Below, piece by piece: positions 34,694 to 45,819 of a stretch of 64,000 nucleotides of DNA (its first letter is position 1; each line of letters begins with the position of its first letter). This stretch comes from Amylostereum areolatum (taxonomy: Eukaryota; Basidiomycota; Agaricomycetes; Russulales; Stereaceae). The stretch is taken from the NCBI GenBank assembly GCA_012932865.1, contig SAXG01000034.1:310001-374000 (forward strand), read 5' to 3'. Below the pieces are notes generated by a model. The model was not told the origin of the DNA, ran no database searches, and saw only the letters and a program-made list of their open reading frames with translations. The position numbers were made by a program, and so were the translations under genes.

Positions 34694-36327
34694 ATGGCCA
34701 TCGAACTCACCCCGCTTCCCCTCCCGCCCTCTGCCGACGCCTCCAAGTTCGCCGATTTCGGTAGGGAGGTCAAGGGCGTTAATCCAGGAAACCTCACCGC
34801 GGAGCAGACGAAGGAGATCCAGGAGCTGCTGTACAAAGTACGTCGATGTCGAGGCTGTGAAGGGCGAGTGGATCGTTGACCAAAGCGTTCTTTCGTGTTT
34901 AGCACGGTGCGCTCCTCTTCCGTGACTGCGATGTTACCCCCGAACAGCAGTACGCCTTGACCAAGGTCTGTCGTTTATCTCCTGTTCTTGCAGCCAGCTG
35001 GAGTGCGAACTCTCTGGCGATGTTGGGCGTATCAGCTCGAGGCTGCTGCCTACGCGTGCCTCGACCTCCGTCGTCGGTCCACGCGGTCTACGCACACCCA
35101 AGACGGTCTCGCCCTTTACCCGGCGTTATCGGTCGAGCTCCCCGTCTGCCTCGCCGCCCCGAGTGCCTAACCACCCGCCCCCCTTTCCTCGATTTCCACT
35201 TACACGCGATGTGTGAACTCACCCCCACCGTTCCCAGTCCTTCGACCCCGCCTCGGAGTCCTACGGCCACGGCAACAACAAGACCGGCAAGCAAGCCAAG
35301 TCCATCCTCCACCCGGACCTCAAGACGATCCCGCGCGTGCCCCAAGTGCAGCTGATCGGCAACGGCCCAGCCCCCGCGCACGAGGGGCTCCCGCCCGTGC
35401 AGCTCAAGCATCCGAACCACACCACCTTCCACCTCACGCACACCACCGAGCCCAACACCACGCGCTTCTACCGCTGGCACATCGACGCGGCGCTCTACGG
35501 CCTCTCCCCCCCGCGCGTGACGACGCTGTACGGCATCCGCGTGCCCCAGGGCCCGCCCCAGGTGTGCACGTACGACGACGGCTCCGGGGACGAGCTCAAG
35601 GTGCCCCTCGGCACGACCGCGTTCGTGTCCGGCAAGACGATGTTCGACATCCTCCCGGCCGAGCTCAAGAGCCTCGCCGTGCGCACCAAGGTCCGCTACG
35701 CGCCGCACCCGTACGTGTGGATGGCGCCCGCGCACGCGATGAGCACCGGGCTCGGGATCGAGAGCGAGGGGCTCGAGCTGCCTCCTGAGGAGCTTCCGGA
35801 GTGGTCCGAGGACCAGGTCAAGGTCTACCCCGTGGTGCGTGTGCTCCAGTCTCCGTCGTGCGCGCCTGCGTGCGCTGACGAAACGGGCTGCTTTTTTAGC
35901 TGTGGAAGAACCCCGTTACGCAGGCGCTGCACTTCCAGGTGCATCCCTGCGGCGTGCAGGAGCTCCTTGTCGACCCTCTCCCGGAGGGTACGAAGCGCGA
36001 GGGCGCGCTCTACCCCGACGGCGCGCACCTCAAGGACCTCAAGCAGGTCCGCGAGCTCCTCTACCAGATGCAGCGGCCCGCCATCGCCCCCAGCGTGCGT
36101 CTCCCCTCTCGCATCCCTTCGCATCGTATGCTGACGCCTTGGTACAGTTGGTCTATCCTCACGACTGGAAGGAGAAGGACCTCGTCCTGTTCCACAACCG
36201 CGGCGTGCTGCACTCGGTCGTCGGCGCGTTCGCCGAGGACCAGGTGCGCATGTTCCACCAGTGCAACCTCGCCGCGTCGGACGAGCCCGCGGGGCCTTCG
36301 CCGGAGGACGTGAAGGCGTGGGCCTAA
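34694..36327 (+). CDS. xanA: TauD-family Fe(II)/2-oxoglutarate dioxygenase, XanA-like
   Basis: Exons 34694..34837, 34903..34965, 35238..35834, 35900..36094, 36148..36327; 392 residues, all phase 0. The iron-binding HxD is in RFYRWHIDAALYG (His about 150, Asp about 152) and the distal His in HNRGVLHSVVGAF (about 355). The HIDAALYG context and PPRVTTLYGIRVPQGP are those of fungal xanthine dioxygenases, which turn xanthine, 2-oxoglutarate and O2 into urate, succinate and CO2; substrate assignment is by this resemblance. I used the ATG at 34694 (MAIELTPLPLPP). Just upstream, an ATG at 34610 (MFRLAAPARH) would give a presequence-like leader (FRTLATVAQNN) joined to this frame, were it not for an eight-C run that puts it out of frame. 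Confidence 0.8.
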
Positions 36328-36435
36328 GCTCCAGCTCTCCAGCTGAGAGAACAGACGTATGACTTTGGTTGTAAGTACGTAGTGTGTTGTATATTGGTTT
36401 TTCATGCTTGTAATCTGTACGACGGGCGGTGATCA

Positions 36436-37441
36436 CTACTGTGTGCTAGCTCCTTCGCTCAGAGCACGCTTTGAACAAGATGAACGGCGACCTCCCTCCT
36501 CATCGGGTGCCGCCAACGACGGGTCCTTGCACGCGTCGCGAAGCCACTCCGCGACCTTGTCGTACGCATACCAATCGTTGTCCACCGTCGACAGGTCCAC
36601 GTCCTGCCGGCACCAGTCCGGGGTCCCTCCCTTGATGCCCATCCCCGATCCCTCCGGGAGACACGCGTCGAAATCGATGAGGACCGCCTCGCCGTCGTCG
36701 TCGAGCATGATGTTCGTCGGCTTGATGTCGTTCTGTCGGTAGGACCCATCAGCCGGGCAGTCGGGCTGCGAAGAAAGGGATACGAACGTGGACAAGCCCG
36801 ATGTAGTGCAAATGCTCGAGCCCGGCTTTCAGCCCCCTCAGCACCTTCTCGACGTCCACCGGGTCCCCCTCCACGACGGCATGCCACAAGTCCTTCCCGT
36901 ACCTCCTCAAACACAGCCCGACCATCCACCCATACTCATCCGCCACATACCCCTCGTACCCGCACAGATGCCGACACCCCCCACACGCCGCGATCCGCTC
37001 ATAATTCCGCGCCTCCTGCTGCATCAAGACCGCATTCGTGCACAGGTCCGCGAAGGAGGGGTGATACAGGAACGGCTCGGTGTGCTTCACGAAGCAGTCG
37101 TCCGGGAGCGGGGAGCGCGCGCGGCGGTACCACGCGTACGGGCTGGGCTGCTGGTAAAAGTCCAGAGGGACGGGACGCGCGGTCTGGCTGAGCGCGCGGA
37201 CGCGTGGGCCGTCCGGGTCGATGTCCGCCGCGCGCTCCGGGAGGGAGGCCCAGAAGTAGGCGGCGCCGTCGGTCCAGGTGAGGACGGTGGAGAGGAAGTC
37301 GCCCGTGTCCTCGTCGTCGAAGTGCTCGTGCAGGTGGCGGAAGAGGAGGGGTTTGGTCGGTGGCGGGGTCGGGGGATGTGGCCCGCTTTGATTCTTCCCT
37401 GGGGCTTCTTGTAGGGACGATCCTTGGATTTGCGTGGACAT
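36436..37441 (-). CDS. Kinase-like protein K5 (diverged)
   Basis: Exons complement(36436..36732, 36788..37441), 55-bp intron in phase; 316 residues from MSTQIQGS (an in-frame ATG at 37528 is possible). It has the family layout: LLFRHLHEHF, VLTWTDGAAYFWA, RHLCGYEGYVADEYG, GLCLRRYGKDLW, then the catalytic loop NDIKPTNIMLDDDG (Asp about residue 220). The metal-binding motif is LIDFDAC rather than DFGS, and the activation-segment region reads GGTPDWCRQDVDLSTVDND. Exon border and intron phase match K1-K4, so it belongs to the same family but is the most divergent member. It sits head to head with TM-protein copy B, mirroring the left-hand pairs. Confidence 0.75.
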
Positions 37442-38121
37442 CCTCGGGGGTTGTGCGGGGTGCGGGGTGTTGAGAGGAAACACTACGTGCGGGGGGGAGG
37501 ATCGATGTGGTGTGAGCGATACATCCATGCGTGCAGGATCGTTCTTGTTATTATACAGCGACCGTCACAGCAAAGCTCAGTAGTCCTAGGGTACTTAGGT
37601 CCATCTGGAGAAAAGATCGATAACAAGACGTCGCCGCTGCCGCGTGTTGTACCGCCAGGCCAATAAAACCGAGCCAGCTTGAGAAAATGAACACCGCCAT
37701 ATCGCCGCCGTACAAGTCCTAGGAGGCAGAGCTAGAACAGTCATTTGCTTTGGGCGCAGAATGGAGGTTCATTTGTTGTCCAGGGGTTTTGGCTATCAGT
37801 GATACAAACGACGTGCTAGGTTGTCAGTGGAGACCTTGACTCACGAGTTGGTCTCGAAACGATCGATGAGTTAGGGGCTGGTTGGTTGGACGTGCGGGGC
37901 GTTCCGTGACTCGATTGCATATATCTTTCCCTGAAATAGAGACGAAGGAATTCGGATGTGGGATGACGAGCAGGTTCGACATGGTGGACAAGAGAGAGAA
38001 GACGCCGGCGCGACGCGCTCCAAGTCGGCTGTCGTGCTCTTTGACTGTCCACCATGAACGCGTGAACAGCGACGACCGAACCACGCCCTGCCATCTGAAA
38101 CATACGACGACCGAGGCTCTT
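37442..38121. other. Divergent region between K5 and TM-protein copy B
   Basis: The right part (37840-38121) is nearly the reverse complement of 19395-19660 next to copy A, so it is the duplicated 5' flank. No separate gene seen. A 78-codon open run upstream of the copy B ATG is flank. Confidence 0.5.
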
Positions 38122-38964
38122 ATGCATATCCCGTCGCTTTCCTGCCTGCCCTCCACGCTTCTCGTCGCGCTCTTCACTGCTCCGCTCGTCGCCGCCAACA
38201 CCGAAATCATCAACTTCTCCGCAACGAGCTCGCCCCACATCGACATACCCCATCTACACCCGAACCTCACATCATGGCACGTCCAATCTCTCTGTAAGAT
38301 CTTCTCTCATGACGCTGATCGGGGTGCGCTATATGTAGGCCGGTGTACCGTCCGTCATCCAACGAACACCAGTTCCTTCTCGACCCCGCTCCCCTCGACA
38401 CGCCTCTTGATCACATATGCGAGCCTCACGGCACAGACCCTTGTCCGTATGAACTCTGGACCACCCTCGATCTCGACGACGGCGGCTGGGCGCGCTACGA
38501 TCGCTTCACGCTTCGAATATCCTGGCCCGCATCTGTGCGTTCCCCCTCTTCGCGCTCAGAATCATATCGCTAACTCTCACGCGTAGTCCCCCGCAGACTT
38601 CTCTATGACGTTGTACACTCCCACCGAACTTGCTGCCCACTTTTCACACACCTCCACGTCATCCCTCGCCCCATCAAGTCCAACCACGCGTCGACAATAC
38701 GCGCGCATCCGCGTCGTGCACACCGGCGTGCGTCCTCCATCCCAGCGGGACCTCGCGAACCCACCCGTTCCGTTCATCTTGCTCCTAGAACCTCTTTATT
38801 TCGGCGTTCTTCCCGCCTCCGTCGCGCCCGTGCTCGCGTTTTTCGCCCTGCTGATTCCTTTCGCGTGGATGGTTGGACGAGGGATTGCGGATCGACTCGG
38901 GAAGGTCGCGCAGGAAGCGAGGCGGGAGCTGCGAGGAATGGAGGTCAAGAAGGGCGTAGAGTAA
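38122..38964 (+). CDS. Signal-peptide/TM protein, copy B
   Basis: Exons 38122..38293, 38339..38534, 38587..38964; exon lengths 172 and 196 equal those of copy A, and exon 3 is 378 against 387. Signal peptide MHIPSLSCLPSTLLVALFTA, lumenal NTEIINFSATSSP, exon 2 YRPSSNEHQFLLDPAPLD to RFTLRISWPAS, exon 3 with the C-terminal hydrophobic region (VAPVLAFFALLIPFAWMVG). It is so close to copy A that both must come from a recent inverted duplication. The same one-base phase conflict at the first junction is present. Both copies keep open exons, arguing that they were under constraint until recently. Probably an ER or secretory-pathway membrane protein; family not identified. Confidence 0.55.
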
Positions 38965-39379
38965 AGGTGTCAACTTTGGACGGATGGCGTGTGGTAGATG
39001 GAGTGGTTTCACCTTCGCGGTTTCTCGCCTAGGTAAGTCCTCGATGTTCGGACACTGGCTCGTTCGCCGTTTCCCAGGCCTAGTCCGCCCCCATCGTTAC
39101 AGAAGTATTAATATGATTATGTAGAGCGTGTACGCGGCTCTTCATACCGATTCGTCGGTTTCACGACAAGCGACCCCTACCCCAAGGATGCTTAGGCATA
39201 TGTATCCCCCATTCCTACCGATCACCCAGATATTTTGTATGTTAGGGCACGCCAATCCCACGGCTCATACGAAAATATCAGGGAAGCACGATTGTTTGCA
39301 CACAGACCTATTCAAGTTGTGCCCGACTGCCTGAGCGCCGAACAAGTAAGTGTCCACGGTACTGAGAGACCTGACCCCA
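38965..39379. other. Spacer, no feature seen
   Basis: The 3' flank of copy B followed by unassigned sequence. Confidence 0.4.
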
Positions 39380-39860
39380 CGCAATAACGCGTCGAACATT
39401 GTTCTCTCGATCGCATGTCATATGCCGGATCTTCACGGTACATAGTACACGTACGTATCCCTACGAACTTGCAATTGGGATCATCATGAATCTTAACGAC
39501 GTCCGCTGGGCGCGCTACTATGGCTTCATGCCGCGAATCTCCTGGCCTCTGCTGGTCCGCATCCGATGTGCGTTCCTCCCAAGTTTCTCCTCCCTCTTCC
39601 CTGATTAATTTTCCCACTCTCACGCGGACTCCGTTTACAGTAACTCCATGCACTCCCGCCGAACTTTCTCACCAATCTATACCAGCGTATCAACCACGCG
39701 TAGTGCACTGTCACTGCACATCGGGGCGCATCGTCTCCCATCCTAGCGCGACCTCGAAAACACCCCCATCCCATTCATCCTGCTCCTTGACCGTCCTCCT
39801 CGCCTCTGTCCGAATCTCTCCTTTTTCCACGGTTCTGATCACTGCCGAGCCGCGTGAATG
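39380..39860 (+). pseudogene. Relic of TM-protein exons 2-3
   Basis: TGGGCGCGCTACTATGGCTTC at 39510 matches the WARYDRF codons of copy B exon 2. It is followed by an RISWP-like segment, a decayed intron, and ACTCCATGCACTCCCGCCGA resembling the TLYTPTEL codons of exon 3. Frames are broken. This is a second, older copy immediately downstream of copy B. Confidence 0.65.
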
Positions 39861-40362
39861 ACGGGACGGCGTGTTGGGATGGGCTGCCGTGCAGAATGCA
39901 AGGCGAGAACCCCGAGGAAGGGGCCAAGGAGGACACGGAACGTATGATGGACGGCATAGCAGTCGCGATTTTTTTGGTCACCGCTCACCGCCTGGGTCAA
40001 TCTAGGGAAAGAGAGTCCACTTTCTATTGACAGCAGTGCCGACTGCCGACATCTTTTCCATCATACTCCCAGAAGTCAGAAACCACCGGGATTTGAGCTG
40101 TTTATGGATCGCGCGACGCCTTTCAGGATGGGAATCATGGGATGACGGACATTCTGCGGTTCGTGCCCCAAAAATGCGTCTCCTTCGTTGCCTTCAACGT
40201 CAGTAACCGGCGAGTAAGTTACGTCAGAATTGACACATTCATTCATCCATCCATCTGAAACATCACAGGCTGTTCGTTAGTGTTTCGATTCCTACGAGGC
40301 AGGACGGGCACACTCCACACTATAGAAGGCTCCAGTGCTTGCACACGGGCTCGTTGTCCACC

Positions 40363-41944
40363 ATGCCCGATTGTCTTCGCCCTGAACAAGTGTCTCTGGC
40401 ACTCACCCACTTGGCTGGCACGAGGATTATCGCCATATTCCCTTTGATCTTTGTAACCTTCCTCTTTGGTAAGGTTTCACCTTCGAGAGTCAAAACCCTG
40501 ACTGATCTTCATCCCTATAATCCCAGGGATTCTCACTCTCCTTGTCATCGCGTCAACCTATGTGCTCAGGTAAGGCTTTGACATGACTATACAACTGATC
40601 ATCTTACTGAGCAATGCCCAAAGCTCAAAGGGACTTCGCTCTCGGCCCCGCCTCCTGATGCTTATCTTAACACTAACAATGTATGGTCTGTCCGCTGCAA
40701 TATGGGCTATTGGTGTGCATAGCGCCTGGTATGACCTCAGCACCATAATTCCGTTAGACCTTGCTGGCGGCGAGGGAGGCGCTCCTGGGAACGATTCCAA
40801 CTTTTCTACCGGGTTCGTGGCGGACGTTCTCGCTGCAGTGGTCGTAAGTTTGTCGTTTTATGCACAAATAGACATGCATAGAGCTGCCTTCTCATTTACA
40901 GTCCATCATAAACGACTCCATCGTGCTCTGGAGAGCTTGTGTCATATGGGGTTTGCATAAGGGCATGTGCATCTTCTCGGTCGTCCTTATTCTTGTCCAG
41001 ATATGTGCGTCCCTGTTTTCTTCTGCTCCTTTCACGTTCTTCCTTGTGTCATTCTGCTTAACAAGATCATCATGTACAGGCTCCTGGGTGGTTTATACCA
41101 TTGGGATTGTTGTAGTTGACACCGTGCCTGCGACACCGGCATCCTTCCGACCGCTGGGCTCTCCTTCCGCATTTGACGACCTGACTGCCTTGGCATTCTC
41201 AGTGTCACTTGCGGCCAACGTATGGGCCACAGCAATGGTTGCCTATAAAACTTGGTTAGTTGATCACTGCATTTTGTCTTCATAAAGACTGACTAGCGGA
41301 TCAACAGGAAGCACAGGCGTGATGTCCGTCGCTACCTGAACAACCGCACACGAAAATCCGCCGTAGAGGCCGTGTTCCTATTACTTGTGGAATCTGGTGT
41401 TGTCTATGCATTACTTTGGGTGAGACCTGTTCATCTGTCAGAACTGGTCGGTTTACATTGCTTCTTGTCGCAGATTGTCTATACCATATCAGAAATAGCG
41501 GGTAACTCAGATCCTGTGTCCACGGTCCCGACTTCAAACGCGGCACTGACGGTCGAGCTCGTTTCGCTCTCGGGCAGGAATCAGATACCGGTGAGTAAAC
41601 TTTGTGTTCCACTCAATGTTTGACTGACTTCACCGTGACATACATAGGGAATATACCTTACCGTCGTCATCCTCGTCGTCGCATTTCAACAGTCGCATCG
41701 CGAAAGCACGCTCTCAAACATGCGCTCAGGTGCTGAAATATCCGTCCCGTTCTCCTTCCGCATCCCGCAGACGACCGTTCGCATCGACGACACCCAGCAG
41801 CATCATTCCATACACGTTACCAACCCAGACGCGCAAGAAACATTCGATCCGGAGATCGTCGTGGCGGCGAGGGAGAGTACAAATTCGCTGTCCGAGGATG
41901 ACGACAGGCACGCAGGCACCAAGGCCGATGAGAAGAGTGGATAG
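40363..41944 (+). CDS. Seven-helix membrane protein, copy 4
   Basis: Exons 40363..40468, 40527..40569, 40612..40843, 40902..41004, 41080..41254, 41308..41419, 41474..41590, 41648..41944; 394 residues, all in phase. All eight exon lengths equal those of copy 5. Helices: FVTFLFGILTLLVIASTYVL, LMLILTLTMYGLSAAIWAI, NDSIVLWRACVIW, a fourth ending in ILVQICSW, two in exon 5 ending NVWATAMVAYKTW, VFLLLVESGVVYALLW, and GIYLTVVILVVAF. The basic loop KHRRDVRRYLNNRTRKS precedes helix 6. The tail carries an acidic-Ser stretch and KSG end. The upstream TATA is shortened (CTATAG at 40320). A receptor-like role is only a guess from topology. Confidence 0.85.
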
Positions 41945-42694
41945 TTGTAGTCCGTCGAACAACGGACGCTGCTCAGTATATTCCCCGAACTGCTTGTAGA
42001 CGTAGTCTTCTATTGTCCTGCTATGCGTATATGTTCACCATTGGGCGAAGGACTTATCGCTTCGAACCCGACGGGGAACGTTCTCTGTGCCCTGATGCAC
42101 GTAGCTGGGTTTCCCGAGCGGTACAGCATCCGGCGGCCCTGTGTCGAACATCGAAGCTGTCCCAAACCCATGACGGTGGCTACACACGCACATTACTTGA
42201 GTACGAAAGGCGGCCAATCCCTAGCCTACGGTTGCCTCGATCCAATTTCGTATGAACAACGACGCGGTCGCAAGATTCCTGCGACGCCGATTGGGATCCT
42301 GTGCCGAGGAAAGCGACGAAGAGCCGTTGGGTTTATGTGGAGTCTGGACACGGACGAGCGGGGACATTAGGGAAGGGGAAAGGGAAGGATTTCATTGGCT
42401 GACATTTGGCGGACGCAGGTGCGGGTACAGGGAGCGTACATAGGATAGTGTGAGTCGGATTGAGATACAGATGTGACGAGAATGATGGTGAAAAGGGTCG
42501 ATGGGGGCGGGAAGGTGCGAAGTATGAGTATGGAAAGACAACAACGTTTATCTGGCAATGGGCGTTTGTGTATACTTTGGGTGTGGGATGGTACGGTATG
42601 GGTCGAGCTTGTGCGAGAATAAGGCGACGGGGAGGGGATATGTGGGGAGTAACTGGACGGCGAGAGAGACAGGAACGTGCAGCAGGCGTGGCAC

Positions 42695-43165
42695 CTGAAG
42701 TGTCGTCCGTCATACTCGCGAGCTGATCCTGCCGTCCTGGTCCGCGTCAAAGTCACCGCTTGGCTACACACGCGCCCTCTCGTCAGTAGCCGCCAGAGAA
42801 AGAAAAAGGAGGGGCGACGCACAACTCGTCGTCTGCCAGTCGATCTCCAATCTCCTTCGCCACGCGTCGCAGGTTGCGCAAGCCGATTTTTGCCGTGTTG
42901 TCATCTTCGAAGAGGTGGGAAGCAGGTCAAATCTCGTCCACGAAACGTCGTGCGAGGATCTATTTGTTCACTCTGCAGGTAAGTCCTGAGAAACGACATC
43001 CACGATGACGGAAACGCGCGCGCTCGCCGCTGGAGGTCGAGCCCGACGTCATCTCCACATCTGACCGGCCCTCCACCCAGCCCCAAAGCCACCCACAGCC
43101 AATCACACGCCTCAAAAAATCAACGAAACGGCGAAACCCAACTCACCAACTCGCGAAAGCCTTGA
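42695..43165 (-). pseudogene. Centrin relic 3
   Basis: Minus-strand remains of centrin: exon 3 at 42695-42767 (DFDADQDG then a deletion of about 14 bp that removes the EF-loop end and the stop), exon 2 at 42826-42982, and the exon 1 end at about 43130-43165. A 26-bp run at 42850-42875 is identical to 58731-58756 of the intact gene (the NLRRVAKEI codons). Exon 2 has several base losses and a substituted start, so no protein can be made. It is part of the duplication with 56-59 kb. Confidence 0.85.
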
Positions 43166-43681
43166 GCTGGGGGGGACGTTGAGACTAACGAGTCGACGCG
43201 CGCCGGTGCAAGGGGGAGAATGTGTGTCCCGTCGAATGGTCGCGCGCAGGTCGCGCGTCAGTTGGTTCCTGATGAATTATGATAAGAACGAGTCAACAGC
43301 ATGTACGGCGAGGAGGATAGATTCCCATCGGTGAACAGAAAGGCCAAGGAAAGGCTCACCTCTTCATCTTCCGTTACCGCCGTTCCTACTTCGAGGCCTC
43401 CGTCTTCGGACACTGGCCCATCCGCTCGCACGAACCCCGAGAGTATAGCAGAAAGAACGGCGGGCCTCGAAGCTTGAAATGGTTGCGCATGCTGGGAGTG
43501 ACGAGGAGTGACGCTGGTGGAACCAGGACCGTGGACATCCAGTCTCGTCTACGCCGATAGCGGCCTTGCTGCGAACTAGGTGGTTGGGTGAGAGCTGGCG
43601 TGAGCCAGATTGTATGTGGTGCGAAGACAAGCCGCTCACCCATGGCAAGCTGCGAGGCACTCCGCAGCCGGCAAGCGCCGC
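43166..43681. other. Spacer between centrin relic 3 and recombinase fragment
   Basis: No gene supported; this may include the 3' flank of the recombinase. Confidence 0.4.
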
Positions 43682-44359
43682 TCACCCAACCCAAGACGAC
43701 GCAGCGCCAAACCCGCTCCTTTCCGCGAGGTTGCCCATGTGGCGTGACACGACCTCCTCGAAGGCGCGGATGTAGGCTTCATATGCGAGGGAGCGCCAGC
43801 GACCGCCGATGCGAACAATCTCGGGGTTGACCTTCTGAGACAGGTAGTACGATGCACCCCCGATGCGGAAGGAGTGGCCATAGGTGTTGCCCCACCCGCA
43901 CCGCGAGGTGACCGAGTTGATGGTTTCGAGTGCGCTCTTGCGAACCAAAGGTCGGACTTGCCCCATGCCATCACGCCAACAGAATAGTGGGTCCTTGCCT
44001 CCAGCAGGCACCACTGCGGTTAGGTTCCGGAGAGCGTCGACGGCCGAGAGAGGGCCTGGTTGATCGACAATGGTGACCGTTTGCACCTCGCCTGGCTTCG
44101 CGGTTTTAGCGGTTGGAAGCGAGAGGCGAACAAGTTGGTTCTCAAAACTGTCTGTCGTGAACTCGATGTTTGATCGGGTGAGGTGACGAGCCAAGTTGAA
44201 TCCGGCGCGAGACTTGACAGAAATCTCGCCAAAGCGCATCATCCCCCAGAACGCGCAACACGCTGCTGCCCATAGGCACGCCCCGAAGGGGGTGCTGATG
44301 TCGAGGTGCTTGCGAATGGTGAATAGGATGTGGATAGTGTTAAGGACGGTCCTTATCAC
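43682..44359 (-). pseudogene. Tyrosine recombinase, C-terminal half
   Basis: An open frame of about 225 codons resembling the catalytic domain of fungal tyrosine recombinases (Crypton-type and related). Features: LWAAACCAFWGMMRFGEIS around the first catalytic Arg, GHSFRIGGASYYL (the HxxR box), GRWRSLAYEAYIRAF with the candidate nucleophile Tyr. The frame closes upstream at a stop just before 44359, and no ATG or clear 5' exon is found, so the core-binding N-terminal domain is missing. A TGAG acceptor-like site could admit an upstream exon, but none was recognised. The fragment ends 140 bp from the outer inverted repeat and 266 bp from the left end of the DUF6589 element. Confidence 0.75.
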
Positions 44360-44501
44360 GTGACAAGCGGCTCAGGCTACAGTACTCGTGCGTATGAGAA
44401 GTGGGATCAGGTGATCCAGACGTCTCGGTTATACGAAGGTTGTGTCACGGTTCGCCCTTTTGCTCCGCTTTTTCCTTGCTTTCTCGCGCTATCTGATCTC
44501 A

Positions 44502-44527
44502 CATCAGCAAATTGTCGAATTTTGTTT
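44502..44527 (+). repeat. Outer inverted repeat, left arm
   Basis: A 26-bp arm beginning CATCAGCAAATTGTCGAATT. It matches the reverse complement of 53751-53776 at 25 of 26 positions. The arms enclose the whole DUF6589-RecQ element plus flanks (about 9.3 kb). Confidence 0.7.
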
Positions 44528-44582
44528 CACCTTGTTAAGCCATGTTTTTGCTGGTTTTGGTGTTGCACAATAGGCTCGGACA

Positions 44583-44627
44583 CAGCCGTTTCTTTCAAAC
44601 TCCGCAACCTCCGTTCAGAAACGGCTG
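44583..44627. repeat. Hairpin at left element end
   Basis: CAGCCGTTTCT (44583-44593) and AGAAACGGCTG (44617-44627) are perfect 11-bp inverted arms around a 23-bp loop. The second arm runs into the first bases of the terminal inverted repeat. Confidence 0.65.
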
Positions 44628-44695
44628 GGCTGACTGGTAGCCATTTTGGCAGGCCCGCCAAAGATATGATCTGACTTAGCCAAATTTTGCTCTCG
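44625..44695 (+). repeat. Left terminal inverted repeat
   Basis: Starts CTGGGCTGACTGGT, has the near-palindrome TTTTGGCAGGCCCGCCAAAG, then ATATGAT and AAATTTTGCT. It pairs with 52118-52189 read on the other strand, differing at about eight positions plus one gap. Confidence 0.85.
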
Positions 44696-45453
44696 CGCGG
44701 CAGCTGGCCGCGACAAGATTTCCTCCCTCTCGTTGCTCGTCACCTCCGTCTCTCTAATTGTGTTTGTCATTCAATTATATAGTGATAAAAGAGGTGACAA
44801 CAAAAAGAAGTAAGGGGGAAAAAGCGAAATGAGACAATAACCGGGATAATTGGGTCTGCTGCTCGTCACCTCAGCCGCTTCCGGGACCAGGAAAAGGTAT
44901 ATTGTTTGCGCGAGATGGTGTATTGAAGCCATTTGAGGGGGTGCCGCTCTGCGCTGTGTATGTGGCTTGTTGCGGGGTGGTGGCTTGATAGAACACACCT
45001 GACTTGGGTGTGCAGGACGACCCCACACTTCCGGCTGTGGCTCTTTGTCATGAACGGTCTATAATTTTCTTTTTACTTTACATCGGTTACACGCTTTAGG
45101 ACTTATCGACTTATCACCGGTCCGACTCCACCTTGGCCCGGACCCGGCTCATCTATATCCCGCCCGGACCCACGTGACTCATCTCGGCCCGGGTCTGACT
45201 CCTTTCCCCTGACTCATGCTGTACAATACTGACTCATGCTGCGCTCTTTTACATACGACTGCTTACTTATACTTGGTCTGCTTACTGATCGCCGTGTATT
45301 GGTTGCTTACCTAAGTCTCTCTCCTCTTGTGTATATAAGGCTCGCTCTCGCTGTACATATTCCTTATCTCGAGCTAGTCAATTCTACCGACTTTGCTTGC
45401 TTTCCCTTGTCTGTCGCCGTGTCCGATCGGCTCCCCTCCGTCGTCCTCATCTT

Positions 45454-45819
45454 CTAGTCAGCTGTGTCGTAACTTGGTGCTGTCGCACTAGTCGTTGCTG
45501 ACACTCTTGCATAGGTGGCGGCTGGCGCGTAACCTCCGAATCCAGTGGGCCATGCATACTGCAAAGGTGCGGGTGCAGGTGTGTAGTAGTAGCCTGGGTG
45601 CACTACTGCATGTGGGGGAACGGAGGCTGGTGTGGGAGTCTGAGGATATGGCGCCGGCGCCGCGTACGGGTTATAAACGGGGTACACATTTGGCGTGACT
45701 AACCGCGCTGGAGCCTGCCCGGCGTTCCCTGGTGTCGACGCATGGGAAGATGCTGGTTCCTGCAGAGTTTGTTGGTGGGGGTGTGGGGAAGGAAGTGGAT
45801 GGGATGGCGGCCTCGTCGG
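45454..45819 (-). other. In-frame open extension beyond the helicase stop
   Basis: After the TGA, the same frame stays open to a stop at 45454, encoding a Pro/Tyr/Ala-rich tail (LVTPNVYPVYNPYAA, HPGYYYTPAPAP). Its compositional bias fits a coding C-terminus like the one just before the stop. So the TGA is probably a recent nonsense mutation, or it is read through; no GT-AG intron removes it in frame. Confidence 0.55.

Larger units (their letters stand above)
40270..43165 (+). repeat. Segmental duplication, decayed partner
   Basis: This block holds seven-helix copy 4, its 3' flank and a broken centrin 3' half. It parallels 56045-59090 in direct orientation, including the promoter (TATAGAAGGCTCCAGTGCTT in both), all eight exons, the intervening flank and centrin exons 2-3. 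Similarity fades inside the region that corresponds to centrin exon 1. Confidence 0.75.

Noticed and set aside
42333..42822. Overlapping minus-strand Pro/Ser frames
   Set aside because: Same duplicated centrin 3' flank as at 58049-58552; frames are not conserved between the copies.
45040..45450. LTR-like or promoter-like stretch with repeated GACTCAT and TATATAAG
   Set aside because: Lies inside the element with no paired repeat; too little to name.
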